The notes beneath the pieces are model-generated. The model did no database searches and was not told the DNA's origin. It worked only from the letters and a program-made list of their open reading frames with translations. A stretch of DNA of 11,271 nt, taken from NCBI GenBank assembly GCA_030446945.1, contig JAUJMI010000076.1, positions 1 to 11,271 of the forward strand. The letters are read 5' to 3'. The DNA comes from Longimicrobium sp. GTDB taxonomy: Bacteria > Gemmatimonadota > Gemmatimonadetes > Longimicrobiales > Longimicrobiaceae. Positions 6,293 to 11,271 of this stretch are shown here, piece by piece (position 1 is the stretch's first letter; the number at the start of each line of letters is the position of its first letter). Both the position numbers and the translations under genes were made by a program.

Positions 6293-7339
6293 ATGTCCCG
6301 CGTACTGCCGACTCTCCAGAAGCGCCAGGCCGAGCTGGCCTCCACCCGCCGCCAGAAACAGGTCCTGGCGGGGGTGCCGGTCGCGCGGCCCTTTGAGGAG
6401 GCGCTCGACGAGGCCGGGCTCTTTCCGCTGCGCGCCACCGGGATCGACGTCTTCCAGATCAACGTGGGGCGCAAGTGCAACCAGACCTGCCGCCACTGCC
6501 ACGTGGACGCCGGCCCGGACCGCACCGAGATGATGAGCGACGCCGTGGTCGAGCGCTGCCTGGAGGTGATCGAAGGGAGCGCCATCCCCACGCTCGACAT
6601 CACCGGCGGCGCCCCCGAGCTGCACAAGCGCTGGCGCGAGATCGTGCGGCGCGCCGCCGCCGCGGGGAAGCACGTGATGGACCGGTGCAACCTCACCATC
6701 ACCCAGCTCCCCAACTACCGCTACCTCCCCGAGTTCTTTGCGGAGCACCGCGTGCACGTGGTCGCCTCCCTCCCGCACTTCCGCCAAAAGGGGACGGACA
6801 CGCAGCGCGGCGACGGCGTCTTCGAGCAGTCGATCGCGGCGCTCCAGCAGCTCAACGCCCTCGGCTACGGCAAGGATGGAACGGGGCTGCTGCTGGACCT
6901 GGTGACCAACCCGGTGGGCACCTTTCTCCCCGGCAGCCAGGGGACGCTGGAGGCGGAGTGGAGGCGGCAGATGGCGCGGCTGTACGGTATCGAGTTCAGC
7001 TCGCTCTACACCATCACCAACATGCCCGTCTCGCGCTTTCTGGAGTTCCTGGAGGAGGGGGGCGCGCTGGATACCTACATGGAGCGGCTGGTGACGGCGT
7101 TCAACCCCGCCGCGGCCAGAGGCGTGATGTGCCGCGACACGCTCTCGGTGGGCTACGACGGCGTGCTGTACGACTGCGACTTCAACCAGATGCTGGACCT
7201 GCCGGTGCACCCCGCGGCGCCGCGCACCATCTTCGACTTCGACCTGGCCGCGCTGGCGAACCGCGAGATCGTGGTGGGGCCGCACTGCTTCGGTTGTACG
7301 GCGGGCGCGGGGTCGAGCTGCGGGGGCGCGACGGTGTGA
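6293..7339 (+). CDS. arsS: Arsenosugar biosynthesis radical SAM protein ArsS
   Basis: A 348-residue radical SAM enzyme. ArsS family members join a 5'-deoxyadenosyl radical from S-adenosylmethionine to dimethylarsenite, giving the dimethylarsinoyl-deoxyadenosine precursor of arsenosugars. The cluster-binding motif is C62-NQT-C66-RH-C69 (CX3CX2C), preceded by VFQINVGRK. LDITGGAPEL is the glycine-rich SAM contact. The C-terminal third has C280, GYDGVLYDC (C295) DFN, and the ending HCFGCTAGAGSSCGG (C332, C335, C343), the typical ArsS Cys-rich tail, probably for a second cluster or redox step. Some relatives are selenoproteins; this one has Cys codons throughout and stops normally at TGA 7337-7339. 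ATG 6293 is chosen because the frame extension to 6080 would overlap the preceding gene. It pairs with the AhpD-like gene upstream. arsM is not in the window. Confidence 0.93.
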   Translation: MSRVLPTLQKRQAELASTRRQKQVLAGVPVARPFEEALDEAGLFPLRATGIDVFQINVGRKCNQTCRHCHVDAGPDRTEMMSDAVVERCLEVIEGSAIPTLDITGGAPELHKRWREIVRRAAAAGKHVMDRCNLTITQLPNYRYLPEFFAEHRVHVVASLPHFRQKGTDTQRGDGVFEQSIAALQQLNALGYGKDGTGLLLDLVTNPVGTFLPGSQGTLEAEWRRQMARLYGIEFSSLYTITNMPVSRFLEFLEEGGALDTYMERLVTAFNPAAARGVMCRDTLSVGYDGVLYDCDFNQMLDLPVHPAAPRTIFDFDLAALANREIVVGPHCFGCTAGAGSSCGGATV

Positions 7340-7340
7340 G

Positions 7341-7363
7341 GACGGGGGGCCCTCACCCCCGTC
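7341..7363 (+). terminator. Hairpin directly after arsS, possible terminator
   Basis: gacggggg (7341-7348) pairs with cccccgtc (7356-7363) around a 7-nt loop, beginning one base after the arsS stop. The stem is strong, but the following bases (tcgttacac) contain no T-run, so a classical intrinsic terminator is not certain. Confidence 0.45.
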
Positions 7364-7381
7364 TCGTTACACTCGACTGCC

Positions 7382-7406
7382 CCCTCTCCCTCATAACGGG
7401 AGAGGG
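7382..7406. repeat. 9-bp hairpin of the CCCTCTCCC type
   Basis: ccctctccc (7382-7390) and gggagaggg (7398-7406) pair perfectly around tcataac. An alternative pairing joins gccccctct (7379-7387) with agagggggc (7429-7437). The same CCCTCTCCC...GGGAGAGGG core recurs at 7552-7606, so this is a small repeat family. Confidence 0.6.
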
Positions 7407-7488
7407 CTCCGCCCTCGCCGTCATCGACAGAGGGGGCGGATGCTGGTGCGCTTGGGTGCACTCCGCCCCTGCCACGCGTCTGTGGTAG

Positions 7489-7508
7489 GGGCGCGATTCA
7501 TCGCGCCC
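7489..7508. repeat. 8-bp hairpin with TTCA loop
   Basis: gggcgcga (7489-7496) pairs perfectly with tcgcgccc (7501-7508) across ttca. It is compact, lies between the two larger hairpins of the arsS/metallophosphoesterase spacer, and resembles extragenic REP-type palindromes. Confidence 0.5.
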
Positions 7509-7551
7509 GTGCGCGATGCCACTCCACCGTCCGCCCCCGGCGCCGATCGCT

Positions 7552-7606
7552 CCCCCCTCTCCCGATAACAGAGGCGCCAACCTCTCCTGTTGTCGGGAGA
7601 GGGGGG
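7552..7606 (-). terminator. Long 19-bp hairpin past the metallophosphoesterase gene, possible terminator
   Basis: The arm 7552-7570 (cccccctctcccgataaca) pairs with 7588-7606 over 19 positions, with one T-G wobble. The 17-nt loop contains a further 4-bp stem (gagg/cctc). It sits 31 bp beyond the end of the minus-strand phosphoesterase and would also stop transcripts leaving arsS. There is no T-run on either strand, so it may be a repeat acting as a barrier. Confidence 0.5.
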
Positions 7607-7637
7607 TCGGGGGGGGCGAGGCCCTCGGCGCACAGGA

Positions 7638-8381
7638 TCACACCACCTTCCCGCCCGTGCGCAGGTACTCGGCGAATTCGTCGGGGAGATCGCTGCGGCG
7701 GATGCCCTCCACGGCCCGCTCCAGGTCGTACTCCACCCGAACGAACTCGGCGCGCACACCGCCGTCTCCCGCGTCCAGGAGGACGTAGCCGGTGCGCCAG
7801 TCGCCGTCCTTGGGGCGGCCGACGGAGCCGGTGTTGACGAATTGGATCCCGTCCACCTCGCGGTGCCAGGGCTTGTGGGTGTGGCCGAAGCAGATCACGT
7901 CGCCCGGCGACAGGCCGGCGTGGGCGGCCATCTTCCGGCAGAAGGCATCGTCGCGGTCCTCCGTCCAGTAGAGTGTGTTGAGGGTGGGCGTGCCGTGCAC
8001 CAGGACAACGCGCGGCCCCGGCGCGTGCCCGCCCATCGGTCGCAGGTCGATGCGAAAGGGGAGTGCCGCGAGCTGCCGCTTCGTCGCGGCGGAGGTGTGG
8101 GCGCGCGTCCAGGCGTAGCTCAGGTGCGAGAGCTCCTCCTGGCGCGGGTCCTCGTAGCGGCAGCCGCAGTGCTTGTAATCCGCGGCGACGGTGGAGTCGT
8201 AGTTCCCCGCCACGCCGGGCACGCCCCGCTCCCGCAGCAGCGCCACCGTCTCGTCGGGCCACGGCGCATACCCCACCAGGTCGCCCAGGTGGTACACGGC
8301 GTCCGCGTCGCCTATGTGGGCGAGGACGGCTTCGAGCGCCGGGAGATTGGCGTGGATGTCGGAGATCAGTGCGTAGCGCAT
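7638..8381 (-). CDS. Calcineurin-like metallophosphoesterase
   Basis: A 247-residue single-domain phosphoesterase of the YfcE-like type. The metal-binding motifs are in order: D8 and H10 (LISDIHAN), D34 (HLGDLVGY), N60 (GNYD), H129 (LVHGTP), and H167/H169 (FGHTHKPW). The usual GNHD is GNYD, with Tyr at 61, a variant often seen in this subfamily. NTGSVGRPKDGD (183-194) is the conserved segment after the last motif. The C-terminal 30 residues are charged and specific to this group. The substrate cannot be named. ATG 8381 is chosen because it starts exactly at the first beta strand; the open frame up to 8429 adds a low-complexity tail. It is convergent with arsS, so no operon link to arsenosugar genes is shown. 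Confidence 0.92.
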   Translation of the reverse strand: MRYALISDIHANLPALEAVLAHIGDADAVYHLGDLVGYAPWPDETVALLRERGVPGVAGNYDSTVAADYKHCGCRYEDPRQEELSHLSYAWTRAHTSAATKRQLAALPFRIDLRPMGGHAPGPRVVLVHGTPTLNTLYWTEDRDDAFCRKMAAHAGLSPGDVICFGHTHKPWHREVDGIQFVNTGSVGRPKDGDWRTGYVLLDAGDGGVRAEFVRVEYDLERAVEGIRRSDLPDEFAEYLRTGGKVV

Positions 8382-8957
8382 GGCTGGTGCGGATCGGGGT
8401 GAGCTCGGCGCGGTGCGCGATGCCGACAAGGTCGCGGATGCGGGCCGGCTTCACCAGTCCGGAACTGCCACGTCCTGACCACGAGGGGAATGATGCACGT
8501 GCTGGAGGTGGTGCGTCCGGGCGACACCGTCGAACCCGCCGGGCCACGGGGTGCCTCGCCCGGGCACGCGCGCCGGTGGAGGACGGGGGCAGCGGCAGCC
8601 GGATGCGCAGCCAGGGCATCGCCACTGACGGCGGCACCCTGACCGGCTGAGAGCAGTTCTCCAGAGTCGTTGTGCAAGAAGGGAAACACCTCACTCTGTT
8701 CTTGCTGTCCGCTCCATGTCCCTTGTGAGGAGCTTCTTCCCGAATGCACATCGTTTCCCGAGAACCGGTGTCATTACCCCGGCGGACCGAGATCCACGCG
8801 GACGGGAGCGGCGGCGGGAGAGAGTGGGGGCTTGGCAGAGAGATTGCGCGGGGGGGTGCACCGACTCCGGCGCCTGCCGCCCCGCGCGACGTCCATTGCC
8901 GCAAGGGCGCGAGCCGGCCGGATCGGTACCGGGCCCCACTTTCCGGGAGGAGCGTTG
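8382..8957. other. Divergent spacer without a convincing gene
   Basis: About 575 bp separates the metallophosphoesterase start (minus) from the histidine kinase start (plus). Open frames exist on both strands but are high-GC shadows with no recognisable domain. A 50-codon frame (ATG 8490 to TGA 8640-8642, MMHVLEVVRPGDTVEPAG...) has a purine-rich stretch before it but no known relatives I can name. The part from about 8650 to 8760 is less GC-rich and may hold the promoter of the downstream kinase; no clear -35/-10 pair stands out. Confidence 0.4.
8946..8951 (+). promoter_or_regulatory. Shine-Dalgarno site fixing the kinase start
   Basis: GGAGGA ends six bases before ATG 8958. The reading frame is open a further 96 codons upstream, so this site decides the start. 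Confidence 0.7.
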
Positions 8958-10109
8958 ATGCAGCTATCCGAGTTCATCCTGGCGAACCGTGAGCCGATAC
9001 TGACGGAGTGGGAGGCGTTCGCGCGTTCCTGCAAGCCGGCGAGCGGCGTCATGGACATCGAGGCGCTGCGCGACCACGCCAACGACATGCTGACGGCGAT
9101 CGCCCGCGACCTGGGCATCCCACAGAACTCGGCCGAGCAGTCCGAGAAGTCCAAGGGGAACGCCGAAGACCCACCTTCCGAATCGGAAACCGCCGCCGAG
9201 GAGCACGGCGCCGGGCGTGCCGAGAGCGGCTTCAGCGTGGACCAGATGGTGGCCGAGTTCCGGGCTTTGCGCGCGAGCGTCATTCGGCTCTGGACCCAGG
9301 CGCAGGGAGGGGAGCTTCGTACCGCCGACATCGAAGACCTGACCCGGTTCAACGAGTCCATCGATCAGGCACTCGCCGAGTCCGTCTCCCGGTACAACCA
9401 GGACCTGGACCAGGCGAAGGAAGTCTTCCTCGCCATCCTGGGGCACGATCTCCGCACCCCGCTTGGAGCCATCTACACCTCCGCGAGCTTCATGGTCGAG
9501 ACGCAGGCGCTACAGGAGCCGGCCCTCACCCTCACCACCCGCATCGCTCGCAGTGCCAGCCGCACGGTGGCCATGGTGGGCGACCTCCTCGACTTCACCC
9601 GCGCCCGGCTGGGAGGCGGGATCCCGGTCGAGCGCGCGCCCATGTCGATCGGGAAGATGGTGCACGACGTGGTGGACGAGATCGCGGCGGCGAATCCGAA
9701 GCGCAGGTTCGAGGTCGAAACGCGCCGTGAAGGAAACGGCGAGTGGGACTGCGAGCGGCTCACCCAGGCGTTGTCGAACCTGATCAGCAACGCGGTACAG
9801 CATGGCGACGACGGCAGCCTGGTGTGCGTGGAGGTCGAGGGAGGAGACGGCGACGTCCGGATCGCGATCCACAACCGCGGCAAGCCGATTCCCAAGGATC
9901 GCCTGAACGGGATCTTCAATCCGATGAAGCCCAGGAACAAGGTAGTCGAGCCCGCGGCGGGTGGTCCTCAGGGGAGCCTGGGGCTGGGCCTCTACATCGC
10001 CCAGCAGATCATCCAGGCGCACCAGGGGAGCATCGAGGTCGAGTCCAACGCGGAGCACGGCACCACGTTCACCGTCTGCCTGCCGCGCCACGGGAAGGAT
10101 GCCGGCTGA
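8958..10109 (+). CDS. Soluble sensor histidine kinase with RsbRD-like N-terminal domain
   Basis: A 383-residue cytoplasmic kinase. Residues 1-150 resemble the RsbRD N-terminal sensor domain (LSEFILANREPILTEWEAFA; MDIEALRDHANDML; FRALRASVIRLW), interrupted by an acidic Ser/Glu-rich linker (about 55-92). HisKA follows with H163 (AILGHDLRTPLGAI), then a HATPase with N278 (LSNLISNAVQHGD). The G1 box is unusual, HNRGKPIP in place of DxGxGIP, so the adenine-contacting Asp is Asn; this form is known from soluble kinases of this kind. G2 is GSLGLGLYIAQQI and the end is GTTFTVCLP. No membrane helix and no receiver are present, and no response regulator is adjacent, so the partner is elsewhere. The start is set by GGAGGA at 8946-8951. 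Confidence 0.9.
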   Translation: MQLSEFILANREPILTEWEAFARSCKPASGVMDIEALRDHANDMLTAIARDLGIPQNSAEQSEKSKGNAEDPPSESETAAEEHGAGRAESGFSVDQMVAEFRALRASVIRLWTQAQGGELRTADIEDLTRFNESIDQALAESVSRYNQDLDQAKEVFLAILGHDLRTPLGAIYTSASFMVETQALQEPALTLTTRIARSASRTVAMVGDLLDFTRARLGGGIPVERAPMSIGKMVHDVVDEIAAANPKRRFEVETRREGNGEWDCERLTQALSNLISNAVQHGDDGSLVCVEVEGGDGDVRIAIHNRGKPIPKDRLNGIFNPMKPRNKVVEPAAGGPQGSLGLGLYIAQQIIQAHQGSIEVESNAEHGTTFTVCLPRHGKDAG

Positions 10110-10148
10110 GGCTGCGTAGATCGCCGTGGCGAAGCTAAAAACGAAAGG

Positions 10149-10309
10149 CTCACGCAGAGGCGCAGAGACGCAGGAGGCACAGCGACACAGGAGGGAACGG
10201 AAAGCCCATGGAGAACCCCTTTTGCTTTACTCTTTGTTGCTCTGTGGCTCTGTGTGGGACCTTCGGTTCACTTTCTTTTCTCTCCTGCGTCTCTGCGCCT
10301 CTGCGTGAG
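10149..10309. repeat. Dispersed palindromic repeat, copy 2, with perfect 28-bp arms
   Basis: The arm 10149-10176 (ctcacgcagaggcgcagaga, then cgcaggag) is the exact reverse complement of 10282-10309. The 105-bp interior contains gagaacccctt (10211-10221), tttgctttac and tctgtggctctgtgtg, which correspond in reverse to the interior of copy 1 at 3484-3568. It starts 39 bp after the kinase stop and ends 75 bp before the methyltransferase start. It is clearly less GC-rich than the flanking genes and has no reading frame of note. It may end transcription of the kinase gene. Confidence 0.75.
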
Positions 10310-10383
10310 ACCAGCCGTTCAGAATGCACACAGGGTTTCCTGTAAACGGTATCGCCGAACTAGGCACCCTCACGCCCAGCCGC

Positions 10384-11061
10384 ATGACAGACGACGCGCT
10401 CCGGCAGATCGAGCGAAGCTGGAAGAGGAACGCGGCGGCGTGGACGGAGGCGGTGCGCGAGGGGCGCATCGCCACGCGGCGCCTGGCCACCGACCGCGCG
10501 GTGGTGGACGCGGTGCTGACGCTCGCTCCCCGACGCGTCCTGGACCTCGGCTGCGGCGAGGGATGGCTGGCGCGGGCGCTCGCCGCCGCCGGCGTGGAGG
10601 TGGTTGGGGTCGACGCATCGGCGCCGCTGGTGGAGGCGGCGCGCCGGGCGGGGGGCGGCGAGTTCCACGTCTGCTCTTACGGGGAGCTCGCGAGCTCTTC
10701 CGCGCGCTTCGGCGACCCGTTCGACGTCGTTGCCGCGAACTTCGCGCTCCTCGGCGACCCGGTCGATGACGCGCTCCGCGGCGCCCGCGCGTTGCTGAAG
10801 ACGGGCGGCGCGGTGGTGATCCAGACCGTTCACCCCTGGACCGCCCGCGGCGACGAGCCCTACCGCGACGGGTGGCGCACGGAGCGGTTCGCCGCGTTCG
10901 GGAGCGGGTTCACCGAGCCCATGCCCTGGTACTACCGGACGCTGCAGTCATGGCTCCAGGTGCTGGAGCAGGCGGGGCTCGGCGTGGACGCCGCGAGGGA
11001 GCCGCTCCACCCGGCAACGGGCGAGCCGGCGTCGCTGATCCTGGTCGCGCGGGGCCGCTGA
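10384..11061 (+). CDS. Class I SAM-dependent methyltransferase
   Basis: A 225-residue Rossmann-fold methyltransferase. An N-terminal helix (IERSWKRNAAAWTEAVREG) precedes motif I LDLGCGEG (53-60), the acidic end of strand 2 in VGVDAS (D77), motif after strand 4 at about 112-120 (DPFDVVAANFAL), and a C-terminal substrate part containing PWYYRTLQSWLQVLEQAG (181-198). This arrangement is common in UbiG-like small-molecule methyltransferases; the substrate is unknown. It lacks the paired Cys residues of ArsM, so it is not the arsenite methyltransferase. ATG 10384 is preferred since the family starts close to the SWKRNA helix; ATG 10324 adds 20 residues read from the repeat-flanking region. Neither has a good ribosome site. 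The next gene is convergent, 21 bp away. Confidence 0.9.
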   Translation: MTDDALRQIERSWKRNAAAWTEAVREGRIATRRLATDRAVVDAVLTLAPRRVLDLGCGEGWLARALAAAGVEVVGVDASAPLVEAARRAGGGEFHVCSYGELASSSARFGDPFDVVAANFALLGDPVDDALRGARALLKTGGAVVIQTVHPWTARGDEPYRDGWRTERFAAFGSGFTEPMPWYYRTLQSWLQVLEQAGLGVDAAREPLHPATGEPASLILVARGR

Positions 11062-11082
11062 GGGGCGCGAACATGACGGCGA

Positions 11083-11271
11083 TCACGGAAGTGGCACGAA
11101 GGCGAGGCCGTTGTTCGGGTTCATGGGAATCACCAGCTGGTTTGCGCCGGCGTCGTAACACATCGACGCGGCGCTCGGGATGTTGCGGGCGATGAGCTCT
11201 GCGGGTGTGCCCGGGCGGATGCGAGAGACCCCTCCTTGAATGACACTGCTCACGTACTTGGTGCCGTCCGG
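11083..11271 (-). CDS. C-terminal end of an SMP-30/beta-propeller-like protein (partial)
   Basis: On the minus strand the frame is open from the window edge to TGA 11085-11083, giving the last 62 residues. They read KYVSSVIQGGVSRI, then GTPAELIARNIPSAASMCYD, and LVIPMNPNNGLAFVPLP. The alternation of short beta strands (SRIRPG, ASMCYDAG, QLVIPM, LAFVPL) is the pattern of the last blades of NHL/SMP-30-type beta-propellers. The start, any signal peptide and the catalytic or binding residues lie outside the window. The frame carries no start codon rule violation since it enters from the edge. Function beyond the fold is unknown. Confidence 0.72.
   Translation of the reverse strand, partial: PDGTKYVSSVIQGGVSRIRPGTPAELIARNIPSAASMCYDAGANQLVIPMNPNNGLAFVPLP

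Noticed and set aside
6101..7285. Long minus-strand open frame (394 codons) across the arsS gene
   Set aside because: It is the antisense shadow of a gene with clear radical SAM motifs; its translation is His/Val/Arg-rich with no domain.
7280..7339. Selenocysteine in the ArsS C-terminus
   Set aside because: All relevant positions are TGC/TGT cysteine codons, and the only TGA is the normal stop.
7638..8381. Metallophosphoesterase as part of the arsenosugar operon
   Set aside because: It is convergent with arsS and separated by a hairpin-rich spacer; nothing in the sequence links its substrate to arsenic.
8490..8642. 50-codon frame MMHVLEVVRPGDTVEPAG...
   Set aside because: Only a weak purine-rich leader, no recognised family, and the second half is Ala/Arg low complexity. 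Conservation in relatives would change this view.
7498..8904. Long minus-strand open frame (468 codons) over the phosphoesterase
   Set aside because: The phosphoesterase with all metal motifs uses another frame of the same strand; this one is Pro/Arg-rich low complexity.
8670..8957. N-terminal extension of the histidine kinase
   Set aside because: Low-complexity Arg/Gly/Cys sequence; ATG 8958 has GGAGGA at a proper distance and begins the RsbRD-like domain.
10384..11061. Methyltransferase as the missing arsM
   Set aside because: It lacks the Cys residues that bind arsenite in ArsM and resembles general UbiG-like enzymes; it is also far from arsS.

Overview
GC-rich bacterial DNA with compact genes, frequent GTG/ATG starts, few good Shine-Dalgarno sites and several kinds of palindromic intergenic repeat. 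Gene content (Cys-type ArsS with its peroxidase-like partner, DUF1499/DUF2721 pair, GAF/response-regulator histidine kinases, DUF433/PIN-like toxin-antitoxin remnants) and the repeat style resemble soil Gemmatimonadota of the Longimicrobium type. That taxonomic call is an inference from memory of such genomes and was not tested by a search.

Left part (1-3590) is a patch of decaying and mobile DNA around one good gene. A wrecked hybrid histidine kinase (190-1027: lost N-terminus, in-frame TAG, internal deletion, one-base insertion) runs by GTGA overlap into an intact response regulator-GAF-histidine kinase (1024-2679). On the minus strand lies a broken toxin-antitoxin module (DUF433-type antitoxin with a frame break, PIN-like toxin truncated after about 30 residues). 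The toxin runs into the 3' end of a group II intron: the last codons of a probable maturase, a domain V hairpin, a domain VI stem with a single bulged A, and a 3' end at 2748. The sequence just outside the intron end matches a second copy about 740 bp away, next to a dispersed palindromic repeat, so the intron probably landed inside a copy of that repeat.

Middle part (3590-7640): moaB (minus), a 192-bp MITE-like element with 10-bp terminal inverted repeats, a translationally coupled membrane pair (DUF1499, DUF2721), then the two-gene arsenosugar unit: a carboxymuconolactone decarboxylase/AhpD-like protein followed by the radical SAM enzyme ArsS. No arsM or other arsenosugar gene lies in the window. 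A hairpin-rich spacer of about 300 bp separates arsS from a convergent metallophosphoesterase.

Right part (7638-11271): metallophosphoesterase (minus), about 575 bp without a convincing gene, a soluble histidine kinase with an RsbRD-like N-terminus (8958-10109) and no response regulator beside it, another long palindromic repeat (10149-10309) distantly related to the one at 3484-3568, a class I SAM methyltransferase (10384-11061), and the C-terminal end of a convergent beta-propeller/SMP-30-like protein cut by the window edge (11083-11271, minus).
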